Shown here: one piece after another, positions 1 through 7,713 of the stretch
Position numbering within the stretch: the stretch's first letter is position 1
Layout of the letters: each line of letters opens with the position of its first letter
Source: Sphingomonas sp. PP-CE-1G-424
GTDB lineage: Bacteria; Pseudomonadota; Alphaproteobacteria; Sphingomonadales; Sphingomonadaceae
Length of the DNA stretch: 64,000 nucleotides
Assembly (NCBI RefSeq): GCF_004341085.1
Contig: NZ_SLXW01000001.1
Location: 992,001-1,056,000 of the forward strand
Direction of reading: 5' to 3'
Notes under the pieces: model-generated
Told to the model about the DNA's origin: nothing
Database searches by the model: none
What the model saw: only the letters and a program-made list of their open reading frames with translations
Translations under genes and position numbers: made by a program

Positions 1-223
1 CGCGGTGCTGACCGACTCGAAGCGCCGCTGGCGCGCGACGGTCCGCGCGGATGGCTCGCTGCTCAGCGACTGCGGCACGATCGGCTCAATCCACAAGCTC
101 GGCTCGACGCTCCAGAACGCCCCCGCCTGCAACGGCTGGAGCTTCTGGCATTACGAAAGCGACAAGGGCCTGAAGCCGATCGACGACCTCCGCCAGACGT
201 ACCTGCTGGCGACGACTGTCTGA
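1..223 (+). CDS. ccrM: CcrM-type adenine-specific DNA methyltransferase, C-terminal end (partial)
   Basis: Only the last 73 or so codons lie in the window, read in frame from base 2. The residues GSIHKLGSTLQNAPACNGW followed by FWHYE and a basic, leucine-rich tail match the C-terminal domain of the cell-cycle methylase CcrM, which methylates adenine in GANTC and is a general alphaproteobacterial gene. The catalytic and S-adenosylmethionine motifs are upstream of the window, so activity cannot be judged. A GTG at position 5 is internal, not a start. The gene is followed by an inverted-repeat element and then folP. Identification rests on recalled family sequence; the match over this short tail is distinctive. 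Confidence 0.8.
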   Translation, partial: AVLTDSKRRWRATVRADGSLLSDCGTIGSIHKLGSTLQNAPACNGWSFWHYESDKGLKPIDDLRQTYLLATTV

Positions 224-231
224 GCAAAGTC

Positions 232-336
232 CCGTTCGTGCCGAGTAGAGACCGAGCGTAGTCGAGGGCTCGTATCGAGGTACAGGTCCTTCGATACGCC
301 ATCTCGACAAGCTCGATGCCTGTTCGGGACGAACGG
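232..336. repeat. REPIN-like inverted repeat, family A, copy 1
   Basis: The two ends are inverted copies of each other (CCGTTCGTGCC at the left, GGGACGAACGG at the right), with inner arms CTCGTATCGAGG and CTCGACAAGCTCGA. A second copy with nearly the same sequence and length lies at 14993-15098. It fills the gap between ccrM and folP, where it could act as a transcription-attenuating hairpin. Confidence 0.8.
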
Positions 337-377
337 GGTGGGTTTGAACGTACGGTGGATTTGAGGAAAAGAGGATC

Positions 378-1436
378 ATGACCAGCCTCCACCTCCGCCC
401 CGTCCAGTTCGTCGACACCCCGATCGACCACGCAGACGGCAGCGTCGCGCGCCTGGCTGGCGGCCTGCAGTGGTTCGCCGCCTACGAGGTGATCGAAGCC
501 CGCACCCGCCGCACCATCCCCGTCGCCGAAATCGCGACGCTCGGCGAGCACGCCGCGCACCTCCACGCCGCCATCACCGCCGTTCGCCCCCCCCTCCAGC
601 TCGGCGAACGCACGCTCCGCTTCGACCAGCCGATCGTCGCCGGCATACTCAACGTCACCCCCGACAGCTTCTCCGACGGCGGCAAGCACGTCGACGACCC
701 CGCCGCAGCGGCCGCCGCCGGCATCGACATGGCCGCCGCCGGCGCGACGCTGATCGACGTCGGCGGCGAGTCCACCCGCCCCGGCGCTCCCGCAGTATGG
801 GAAGGCGACGAGATCGCGCGCCTGGTCCCCGTCGTCGAACGCCTCGCGCGCGCCGGCGCGATCGTCTCGGTCGACACGCGCAAAGCCGCCGTCATGGAAG
901 CCACGCTCGCCGCCGGCGCGCACATCGTCAACGACGTCGCCGCACTCCTCTGGGACGATCGTACGCTCGATGTGGTCGCAAAAAGTGGCTGCCCCGTCGT
1001 CCTGATGCACTCACCCGACCCCAAGAAAGGCGGCCACGGCGATGGAGGGTACGGCAACGTCCTGACCGATGTCTTCGACTGGCTCGAAACCCGCATCGCC
1101 GCGGTAGTCGCCGGCGGTGTCGACCGATCGCGGATCATCGTCGATCCCGGCATCGGCTTCGGCAAGACGCTCGCCGAGAACCTCGCGCTGCTCAACGGCC
1201 TCGCGATCTTCCACGGGCTCGGCTGCCCGATCATGCTCGGCGCCAGCCGCAAGCGGTTGATCGGCGCGCTCTCGAACGAAGCACCAGTCGACCAGCGCCT
1301 CGCCGGCTCGCTCGCCCTGGCGCTGAAAGGGGCGGAAGCCGGCGTCCAGATTCTCCGCGTCCACGACGTCGCCGAAATGGTGCAGGCGGTGAAGATCTGG
1401 CGTGGCCTGCGCGATCAATCGCTCGTTGGCGGCTAA
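378..1436 (+). CDS. folP: Dihydropteroate synthase
   Basis: Condenses 6-hydroxymethyl-7,8-dihydropterin pyrophosphate with p-aminobenzoate in folate synthesis; cytosolic; the sulfonamide target. The 352-residue protein carries both family signatures: GILNVTPDSFSDGG near residue 90 and DVGGESTRPGAP near 130. Later come SVDTRKAAVMEA, HIVNDVAAL, DPGIGFGKT and the C-terminal GASRKRL. Bacterial enzymes are usually about 270-290 residues; the extra length is an N-terminal segment of about 80 residues before the TIM barrel (see findings). The ATG at 378 follows a purine-rich GAGGAAAAGAGG ribosome site, which supports the long form. It is alone between a repeat and the TTG-started bestrophin gene; folD lies 15 kb away. 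Confidence 0.95.
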   Translation: MTSLHLRPVQFVDTPIDHADGSVARLAGGLQWFAAYEVIEARTRRTIPVAEIATLGEHAAHLHAAITAVRPPLQLGERTLRFDQPIVAGILNVTPDSFSDGGKHVDDPAAAAAAGIDMAAAGATLIDVGGESTRPGAPAVWEGDEIARLVPVVERLARAGAIVSVDTRKAAVMEATLAAGAHIVNDVAALLWDDRTLDVVAKSGCPVVLMHSPDPKKGGHGDGGYGNVLTDVFDWLETRIAAVVAGGVDRSRIIVDPGIGFGKTLAENLALLNGLAIFHGLGCPIMLGASRKRLIGALSNEAPVDQRLAGSLALALKGAEAGVQILRVHDVAEMVQAVKIWRGLRDQSLVGG

Positions 1437-1516
1437 GCGGGGCGGCTGATCGTCGCTGCATTGCAGCGAAACGTCTCTTCGCGCATTAAAAGCCCTGTAA
1501 ACAAGGGAGCTTTCGT

Positions 1517-2401
1517 TTGATCGTCACTGCAACACCGCGCTTCAGTCAGATCCTGAGCGAAGTCTGGCGCCCACTGCTCGGCCTGTTCGTCTGGGATGTG
1601 ATCGTCACGATCACCTATTACGTCCTGCCGTTCCACGCGCCCGCGCTGCCCCTGACCCTCTTCGGCACCGCACTCGCGCTGTTCCTCGGCTTCCGCGACA
1701 ATTCGGCGTATCAGCGCTGGTGGGAAAGCCGCGGTCTCTGGGGCCTGATGATCAACGCCTCGCGCAACCTCGCGCGTATGGCGCGCAACATGCTGCCCGA
1801 GCCCGAGGGCCACGACATGAAGCGGACGATCGTGCTCCGCCAGATCGCGTATGTGAACGCGCTACGCTGCCAGTTGCGCAAACAGCCCGCACCGCCCGAG
1901 GTCCTGCGCTTCCTGTCGAAGGAGGAGGCGTCGTTCGCGCTAGAGCGCACCAATATCGCCAACGGCCTGCTCGACGGCACGGGCCGCCGGATCGACATCG
2001 CGCGCCGCAACGGCTGGATCGACACCATCCAGCAGATGCAGTTCGAGTCCATTCTCGTCGATATCGCCAATGCGCAGGGCGGCATGGAGCGGATCAAGAA
2101 CACGCCGCTGCCCAATCAGTACCGCTTCTTCCCGAGCCTGTTCACGCGACTGTTCTGCGTATTGCTGCCGATCGGCCTGGTGGAGACGCTGGGCTATGCG
2201 ACGCCGGTCGGCTCGACGATCGCCGGACTGATGTTCCTCGCCGTGCTGCAGATCGGCGACGATCTGGTCGATCCGTTCGCGGACACGATCCACGACGTGC
2301 CGCTGAACGCGATGTGCCGGACTATCGAGATCGACCTGCTCCAGGCGATCGGCGATCCAGCGCCCGAGCCGCTGACGCCTGACAAGGGCGTGCTCTGGTA
2401 A
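1517..2401 (+). CDS. Bestrophin-family membrane protein (UPF0187, chloride-channel-like)
   Basis: 294 residues. The first third has two hydrophobic stretches (about residues 18-36 and 42-58) followed by FRDNSAYQRWWESR, the bestrophin/UPF0187 signature between the first membrane helices. Two further hydrophobic stretches lie near residues 200-245. Bacterial relatives such as KpBest form pentameric anion or cation channels in the inner membrane; the ion carried here is unknown. The start is a TTG preceded by AAGGGAG about nine bases upstream; there is no better in-frame ATG before the first helix. It stands alone, 80 bases after folP, with a convergent regulator gene downstream. Confidence 0.88.
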   Translation: MIVTATPRFSQILSEVWRPLLGLFVWDVIVTITYYVLPFHAPALPLTLFGTALALFLGFRDNSAYQRWWESRGLWGLMINASRNLARMARNMLPEPEGHDMKRTIVLRQIAYVNALRCQLRKQPAPPEVLRFLSKEEASFALERTNIANGLLDGTGRRIDIARRNGWIDTIQQMQFESILVDIANAQGGMERIKNTPLPNQYRFFPSLFTRLFCVLLPIGLVETLGYATPVGSTIAGLMFLAVLQIGDDLVDPFADTIHDVPLNAMCRTIEIDLLQAIGDPAPEPLTPDKGVLW

Positions 2402-2532
2402 CGCTCTTCGCAGGCATGCACCGACGTACATTTGCGGCCTAAGCGGGCGCCGCCAAATCTCGAAGTGCCTCGGATGCGGCGCGCGAGACGCACCGAGACT
2501 GGCGACAGCGTCCTGCCAAGACGAGGCGCACG

Positions 2533-3948
2533 TCAGGCGGCGTTGTCGATGCCCAGTTCGCCAAGCTTGCGATACAGTGTCGATCGTCCGATCCCGAGCC
2601 GTCGTGCGACTTCGGTCATCCGACCGCGATAATGGCCGATCGCCAGACGGATCACGTCGGCCTCGATCTCCTCGAGCGCGCGAAGGTTGCCGTCGGCGCG
2701 GAAGAGCGTCACGCCGCCGCCGCCCGCCGCAACCGTCGCGGGAATACGGCGCCGATTGCCCAGCGCGGCGATCTGCGGGAAATCGTCTTCGGTCAGCGCA
2801 GCGTCCTCGCAGAGCACGGCTGCGCGGAAAAGTGCGTTCTGCAACTGCCGAACATTGCCCGGCCAGTCGTACTGAACCAGCAGCGCCAGCGCGGAATCGG
2901 TAATGCCCAGCGACCGCAACCCTGGCTGTTCGGCGATCCGCGCGAGCAGATGGCGTGCCAGGGCAGGAATGTCGCCGGTCCGCTCGCGCAACGGCGGGAT
3001 CATGACCTGGACCACGTTGAGCCGGTAATACAGGTCTTCGCGGAACCGGCCGGCCTCGACTTCGTCGAGCAAAGGCGTGTTGCTGGCGGCGATGACCCGG
3101 ACATCGACGTCGTGCGGATGGCGCGCGCCGATCGCGTGGACCTCGCCGGTCTGGAGGACGTGGAGCAGCTTGGCCTGCGCCTCGAGCGGCATTTCGCTGA
3201 TCTCGTCGAGGAACAGCGTCCCGCCGTCGGCCTCCCGGAAGCGGCCGGTCTTGCGCTCGAACGCACCGGTGAACGCACCCATTTCGTGGCCGAACAGCTC
3301 CGATTCGACGAGGTTGGCCGAGACCTCACCGCAATTGACGCTCATCATCGGCTTCTTGGCGCGGGGCGAGGCGGCGTGGATGGCTTCGGCGATGACGTCC
3401 TTGCCCACGCCGATCTCGCCTTCCAGCAACACCGAGACGCGTGCCCGCGCAGCCTTGGCGGCGATGGCCAGCGCGGCACGGAAATCCGGCGACGATCCGA
3501 CGATCTCGTCGAACCCGAGCAGCGCAGGTATCTTTTCGGTAAGGGGACGGAGTTCGCCGGTCGACGTGGCGCCGACGGCGGTATCGAGCGCGGCGAGAAA
3601 GCGGTCGGGCGCGAGCGGCTTGACCAGGAAGTCGGTGGCGCCCGCGCGCATCGCAGCGACGGCGTGAGACACCGATCCGTTGGCGGTCAGCATCAGGATC
3701 GGCAGTGCCGGCCGACGTTCGCGCAACGCGGCGATGAGACCCGTCGCGTCGGCATCGGGTGCCGAGTGATCGAGGACGATCGCGTCGAGCTGCATCCCGT
3801 CCTGCGTTCCGAGCGTCGCGATCGCCATCTCGCCGTCGGTCGCGAAGATCGCGCGCCAGCCGCCACGCGTGGCAAGCGCCGCCACCAGCCGTCGCTGCGC
3901 AGGCTCTTCGTCGATCAGCAGTAGAAGGCGCTGCCCGTTGCGCGTCAT
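2533..3948 (-). CDS. Sigma-54-dependent response regulator (NtrC family)
   Basis: 471 residues in the classic three-part layout. Residues 5-120 form a receiver with phospho-acceptor Asp60 (VLD), acidic pair Asp13-Glu14 and Lys110 (LVKPL). Residues about 148-380 form a sigma-54 AAA+ domain with Walker A GEIGVGKD (177-184), the sigma-54 contact loop GAFTGA (224-229) and Walker B GGTLFLDEI. The C-terminal Fis-type helix-turn-helix includes EVARRLGIGRSTLYRKL. It should activate sigma-54 promoters by ATP hydrolysis after phosphorylation. The open frame runs further upstream, but homology begins at the ATG at 3948. No partner kinase is adjacent, so the signal and targets are unknown. Confidence 0.93.
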   Translation of the reverse strand: MTRNGQRLLLLIDEEPAQRRLVAALATRGGWRAIFATDGEMAIATLGTQDGMQLDAIVLDHSAPDADATGLIAALRERRPALPILMLTANGSVSHAVAAMRAGATDFLVKPLAPDRFLAALDTAVGATSTGELRPLTEKIPALLGFDEIVGSSPDFRAALAIAAKAARARVSVLLEGEIGVGKDVIAEAIHAASPRAKKPMMSVNCGEVSANLVESELFGHEMGAFTGAFERKTGRFREADGGTLFLDEISEMPLEAQAKLLHVLQTGEVHAIGARHPHDVDVRVIAASNTPLLDEVEAGRFREDLYYRLNVVQVMIPPLRERTGDIPALARHLLARIAEQPGLRSLGITDSALALLVQYDWPGNVRQLQNALFRAAVLCEDAALTEDDFPQIAALGNRRRIPATVAAGGGGVTLFRADGNLRALEEIEADVIRLAIGHYRGRMTEVARRLGIGRSTLYRKLGELGIDNAA

Positions 3949-4098
3949 GGCGAATCCTGTCCCGTTCCGGCACGTGCAATAGCGCAGCCGGGTAAAGAGC
4001 GACTTAAAAGCACTGCGCGGCCGGGCTTGGCGATAGCAGTCGTGCAGGTTAAGGTCGCGCTCATAGAGGATGACACTCACAGGATTGGGGCACGAACC

Positions 4099-4221
4099 AT
4101 GGCCGGCAACGGGGACATGAAGGCGCATGCGGCGACCTATTCGAGCGTGACGGGGATGATGAAATGGGGCGCGGTCGGATGCGCGCTGGTCGTCGCGCTC
4201 GTCATCTGGCTGATCCACTAA
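4099..4221 (+). CDS. aa3-type cytochrome c oxidase subunit IV (short alphaproteobacterial form)
   Basis: A 40-residue protein: a polar N-terminus (MAGNGDMKAHAATYSSVTG) then one membrane helix (about 20-39) ending WLIH. Both the size and the KAHxATY plus single-helix pattern fit the small subunit IV of alphaproteobacterial aa3 oxidases, a structural subunit of the inner-membrane complex. The frame stays open back to 4027, but the ATG at 4099 gives the family's usual length and has an AGGATTGGGG purine stretch upstream. No other oxidase gene is nearby. It ends four bases before pntAA and may be co-transcribed with it. Confidence 0.82.
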   Translation: MAGNGDMKAHAATYSSVTGMMKWGAVGCALVVALVIWLIH

Positions 4222-4225
4222 GCCC

Positions 4226-5347
4226 ATGAAGATCGCCGTCCTGAAAGAACAAGCGGACGGCGAGCGGCGGGTTTCCGCGACGCCGGAAACGGTCAAGAAG
4301 TTCATCGCGCTGGGCGCGACGCTGGCGGTCGAGACGGGGGCGGGCGAGGCGGCGTCGATCGCCGATACCGCGTACGCCGATGCGGGCGCATCGGTCGGCG
4401 ATCGTGCGGCGACGCTGGCGGGTGCGGAGATCGTGCTCGGGGTGCAGGGACCTGATCCTGCAACGCTGGACGGGGTCGCCCCGGGGGTGTGGATCGTCGC
4501 GAGCCTCAATCCCTTTGCAGAGCGCGCCCGCGTCGACGCCTATGCCGCGGCGGGCTACGAGGCGCTGGCGATGGAGTTCATGCCGCGGATCACGCGCGCG
4601 CAGTCGATGGATATCCTGTCGTCGCAGTCGAACCTGTCGGGCTACAAGGCGGTGCTCGATGCCGCCGCCGAATATGACCGCGCGTTTCCGATGATGATGA
4701 CCGCGGCGGGGACGATTTCCGCGGCGAAGGCGTTCGTGATGGGCGTCGGCGTCGCCGGACTCCAGGCAATCGCGACCGCACGGCGGCTCGGCGCTCAGGT
4801 GTCGGCAACCGACGTGCGCGCGGCAACTCGCGAGCAGATCCAGTCGCTGGGTGCGAAGCCGATCTTCGTCGAGAATGTTGCCGGGATCGAGGGCGAGGGA
4901 ACGGGCGGGTATGCCGGCGAGATGTCGCCCGAATATCAGGCTGCGCAGGCCGAGCTCGTCTCGGGGCATATCGCCAAGCAGGACATCGTCATCACCACCG
5001 CGCTGATCCCGGGACGCGCCGCACCGCGTCTGATCTCGGCGGCGCAGGTCGCAAGCATGAAGCCGGGCTCGGTGATCGTCGATCTTGCGGTCGAGCAGGG
5101 TGGCAACGTCGAGGGCTCGGTCGCAGGCGAAGTCGTTGTCGTGAACGGCGTCAAGATCGTCGGCCACCGCAACGTACCGTCGCGTCTCGCCGCCGACGCC
5201 AGCGCGTTGTTCAGCCGCAACCTCTACAATTTCCTCAACGCCTTCTGGGACAAGGAGGCTGGGCGACCCGTGCTCGACGCCGAGATCGGCGATGCGATCC
5301 GGCTGACGCAAGGCGGCAAGATCGTGACCCCAAGGCTGCTGGCATGA
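4226..5347 (+). CDS. pntAA: NAD(P) transhydrogenase subunit alpha part 1 (NAD-binding domain I)
   Basis: 373 residues, the soluble dI component of the proton-translocating transhydrogenase that drives NADPH formation from NADH using the proton gradient. Visible features are the family start KIAVLKEQADGERRVSATP, the segment RITRAQSMDILSSQSNLSGY (residues 121-140), and the dinucleotide fold GVGVAGLQA (173-181) followed by ATDVRAA. In alphaproteobacteria the alpha subunit is split into two genes, and this copy ends where the split is expected. The stop codon overlaps the next ATG (ATGA at 5344-5347), coupling it to a DUF559 gene rather than directly to pntAB. Confidence 0.95.
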   Translation: MKIAVLKEQADGERRVSATPETVKKFIALGATLAVETGAGEAASIADTAYADAGASVGDRAATLAGAEIVLGVQGPDPATLDGVAPGVWIVASLNPFAERARVDAYAAAGYEALAMEFMPRITRAQSMDILSSQSNLSGYKAVLDAAAEYDRAFPMMMTAAGTISAAKAFVMGVGVAGLQAIATARRLGAQVSATDVRAATREQIQSLGAKPIFVENVAGIEGEGTGGYAGEMSPEYQAAQAELVSGHIAKQDIVITTALIPGRAAPRLISAAQVASMKPGSVIVDLAVEQGGNVEGSVAGEVVVVNGVKIVGHRNVPSRLAADASALFSRNLYNFLNAFWDKEAGRPVLDAEIGDAIRLTQGGKIVTPRLLA

Positions 5348-5796
5348 TAATCCTCCCCGGCACGGGGAGGGGGACCGGCGCAGCCGGTGGAGGGGGCGTC
5401 CCGCACACGCTACGCTCGGAAGTGTCGCTAGCGCGCAAATTGCGGCGCGAAATGAGCCTCCCGGAAGTGCTTCTATGGGAGCACCTCCGGGGGAAGAAAA
5501 CCGGCGTCAAGTTCCGCCACCAGCATCCCATCGGTCCATACGTCTGCGACTTCTACTGCGCCGCCGCCAGGCTCGCGGTCGAAGTAGATGGCGAGTTCCA
5601 CGGACGCGGCGACCGTCCCCAACGCGACGCCGATCGCGATCAATTTTTCGAACAGAATGGCCACCGGGTGCTGCGAGTGGCAGCAGGCGACGTGCTGAGG
5701 GATATCGAGGCCGTGGTGACGATGATCGTATCGTCCGCGGCCCGCCCCCTCCACCAGCCTGCGGCCGGTCCCCCTCCCCGTGCCGGGGAGGACTAA
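5344..5796 (+). CDS. DUF559 / Vsr-like endonuclease domain protein inside the pnt operon
   Basis: 150 residues. The core (about 25-125) has the DUF559 pattern: LRREMSLPEVLLWEHLRG, then VKFRHQHPIGPYVCDFYC, LAVEVDGEFHG, and FFEQNGHRVLRV. DUF559 belongs to the Vsr / PD-(D/E)XK-like nuclease superfamily; likely active-site acidic residues are in the CDFYC and EVDGEFH segments. The first 17 and last 15 or so residues are Gly/Pro-rich and are translated from flanking inverted repeats (5352-5398 and 5743-5791). The gene is an insert between pntAA and pntAB: it starts in an ATGA overlap and its TAA touches the pntAB ATG. Substrate and biological role are unknown. Confidence 0.85.
   Translation: MIILPGTGRGTGAAGGGGVPHTLRSEVSLARKLRREMSLPEVLLWEHLRGKKTGVKFRHQHPIGPYVCDFYCAAARLAVEVDGEFHGRGDRPQRDADRDQFFEQNGHRVLRVAAGDVLRDIEAVVTMIVSSAARPLHQPAAGPPPRAGED
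5352..5398 (+). repeat. Left inverted repeat flanking the DUF559 gene (REP-like unit)
   Basis: It consists of a hairpin CCTCCCCGGCACGGGGAGG followed by a tail ending GGTGGAGGGGGCG. The first 28 bases match the reverse complement of the right-hand unit at 5743-5791 exactly; the tails differ by two or three bases. It lies inside the DUF559 coding frame. Confidence 0.85.
5743..5791 (-). repeat. Right inverted repeat flanking the DUF559 gene (REP-like unit)
   Basis: Reverse-complement partner of 5352-5398. It encodes the last 16 residues of the DUF559 protein and ends GGGGAGG five bases before the pntAB start codon. The hairpin-plus-G-rich-tail layout also resembles the paired units at 31636-31760 and 38271-38416. 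Confidence 0.85.
5785..5791 (+). promoter_or_regulatory. Ribosome binding site of pntAB supplied by the repeat
   Basis: GGGGAGG ends five bases before ATG 5797. It is the terminal hairpin arm of the right inverted repeat, so translation of pntAB appears to depend on the inserted element. Confidence 0.6.
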
Positions 5797-6114
5797 ATGG
5801 ACTTTATCGCGATCCTGTCGATCTTCGTGCTGGCATGTTTCGTCGGGTATTTCGTCGTCTGGGCGGTGACGCCTGCGTTGCACACGCCGTTGATGGCGGT
5901 GACCAATGCGATCTCCTCGGTCATCATCGTCGGCGCGCTGATCGCCGCAGCGGCGGCCGGCATCGGCGCCGGATCGGGCGTCGCCAAGGCGCTCGGGCTG
6001 CTCGCGGTCGTGCTGGCGAGCATCAATATCTTCGGCGGTTTCGCGGTCACCGCGCGGATGCTGGCGATGTACAAGAAAAAGGAACGGCCGGTCGCGCCTG
6101 CCACGAGCAAGTGA
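5797..6114 (+). CDS. pntAB: NAD(P) transhydrogenase subunit alpha part 2 (membrane domain)
   Basis: 105 residues with three hydrophobic helices (about 5-25, 37-58 and 63-88), the membrane part of the split alpha subunit. It forms the proton channel together with Pnt[23 protein letters not shown] is typical of the family; the text here is conserved despite the insertion just upstream. Its ATG directly follows the TAA of the DUF559 gene, so it is probably reached by translational coupling or by the repeat-derived ribosome site. pntB follows after 27 bases. Confidence 0.93.
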   Translation: MDFIAILSIFVLACFVGYFVVWAVTPALHTPLMAVTNAISSVIIVGALIAAAAAGIGAGSGVAKALGLLAVVLASINIFGGFAVTARMLAMYKKKERPVAPATSK

Positions 6115-6141
6115 GCGATACGGACGTGAGGGGAACGCGCG

Positions 6142-7647
6142 ATGCATGAACTGACGGTCAGCCCCTGGGCATCGCTCGCCTATCTGGTCGCGGGGGTGTG
6201 TTTCATCCTCGCGCTGCGCGGGCTGTCGAGCCCGGCGTCGAGCCAGCGCGGCAACCGCTTCGGCATCATCGGCATGACGATCGCGGTCGTGACGACGCTG
6301 GTGACGCATGTGCCGATGCGGATGAACGGCTGCCCGCTCGGTATCGGTCGTTGTGCAATTCTGGACCGTCCCGTGGTGGATTTGATAACAGTCGTCGAAA
6401 TCCTCGCCGCCATCGGCGTGGGCGCCGTCATCGGCCTCGTCACCGCACGACGGATCGCGATGACCGCGATGCCGCAGCTCGTGGCCGCCTTCCATTCGCT
6501 CGTCGGTCTCGCCGCGGTGCTGGTCGGCGTCGCCGCGTACCTCAACCCGCAAGCGTTCGGCATCTCCGACCTCGTCATTCCGCTGATCGGCCAGCCGTTC
6601 GCGGTCATCCATCCGGTCAGCCGGATCGAACTCGGGCTAGGCGTCGCGATCGGTGCAATCACCTTCTCCGGCTCGGTCATCGCGTTCCTCAAGCTCAACG
6701 GCAACATGGGCGGCAAGCCGATCATGCTGCCCGGCCGCCACGTCATCAACCTCGCGCTACTCGCTGCCATCCTCGGCCTGATCGCCTACTTCGTCACCGA
6801 CCAGGCACCGTGGATCTTCTGGACGGTCGTGATCCTGAGCTTCGTCATCGGCTTCCTGCTGATCGTGCCGATCGGGGGCGCCGACATGCCGGTGGTGGTC
6901 AGCATGCTGAACAGTTATTCGGGCTGGGCGGCGGCGGCGATGGGCTTCACGCTCCACAACAGCGCGATGATCATCACCGGCGCGCTGGTCGGCAGTTCGG
7001 GCGCGATCCTCAGCTACATCATGTGCCGCGCGATGAACCGCAGCTTCATCAGCGTGATCGCCGGCGGTTTCGGTACGAGCGATGCAGGCGCGGGAAGTGG
7101 CGGCTCAGCCGTCGATCGGCCGTGGAAGCGCGGTTCGGCGGAGGACGCGGCGTTCCTGATAAGCCAGGCCGAACAGGTCATCATCGTCCCCGGCTACGGC
7201 ATGGCCGTAGCCCAAGCGCAGCACGTCCTGCGCGAGATGGGCGACAAGCTGAAGGCCGAGGGCGTCCGCGTGAAATACGCGATCCACCCCGTCGCGGGGC
7301 GCATGCCGGGGCACATGAACGTGCTGCTGGCCGAAGCAAACGTGCCTTATGACGACGTGTTCGAGCTCGAGGACATCAACAGCGAGTTCGCACAGACCGA
7401 CGTCGCGTTCGTGATCGGCGCGAACGACGTGACCAACCCTGCCGCCAAGACCGACAAGTCCTCGCCGATCTACGGCATGCCCGTGCTCGACGTCGAGAAG
7501 GCCAAGACGGTATTGTTCATCAAGCGCTCGATGGGCGGCGTCGGCTATGCAGGCGTCGATAACGAGCTGTTCTACCGCGACAATACGATGATGCTGCTCG
7601 CCGATGCCAAGAAGATGGTCGAAGATATCGTCAAGGCGCTCGACTAG
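6142..7647 (+). CDS. pntB: NAD(P) transhydrogenase subunit beta
   Basis: 501 residues. Residues 1-310 hold several membrane helices including TAMPQLVAAFHSLVGLAA, and the C-terminal third is the NADP-binding dIII domain with VPGYGMAVAQAQH, HPVAGRMPGHMNVLLAEA, VIGANDVTNPAA and the terminal RSMGGVGYAGVDN. With PntAA and PntAB it couples proton entry to hydride transfer from NADH to NADP. It is longer than the usual 460-470 residues: about 25 residues (roughly 56-84, including Cys64 and Cys71) sit between the first membrane helices where relatives have a short turn. The start ATG has GAGGGGAACG upstream. Confidence 0.95.
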   Translation: MHELTVSPWASLAYLVAGVCFILALRGLSSPASSQRGNRFGIIGMTIAVVTTLVTHVPMRMNGCPLGIGRCAILDRPVVDLITVVEILAAIGVGAVIGLVTARRIAMTAMPQLVAAFHSLVGLAAVLVGVAAYLNPQAFGISDLVIPLIGQPFAVIHPVSRIELGLGVAIGAITFSGSVIAFLKLNGNMGGKPIMLPGRHVINLALLAAILGLIAYFVTDQAPWIFWTVVILSFVIGFLLIVPIGGADMPVVVSMLNSYSGWAAAAMGFTLHNSAMIITGALVGSSGAILSYIMCRAMNRSFISVIAGGFGTSDAGAGSGGSAVDRPWKRGSAEDAAFLISQAEQVIIVPGYGMAVAQAQHVLREMGDKLKAEGVRVKYAIHPVAGRMPGHMNVLLAEANVPYDDVFELEDINSEFAQTDVAFVIGANDVTNPAAKTDKSSPIYGMPVLDVEKAKTVLFIKRSMGGVGYAGVDNELFYRDNTMMLLADAKKMVEDIVKALD

Positions 7648-7713
7648 GTCGAACGCGACCTTGCTGGGCAGGCGTGAAAGTCCAACGAAACTCGACCCAG
7701 TTCGCGTGTAGCT

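Noticed and set aside
470..1489. A long plus-strand open frame through folP
   Set aside because: Arg/Pro-rich composition typical of an alternate frame in high-GC DNA; folP occupies the same bases with clear motifs.
2632..3924. A 430-codon plus-strand open frame opposite the sigma-54 regulator
   Set aside because: Antisense shadow; no domain and the minus strand carries all NtrC motifs.
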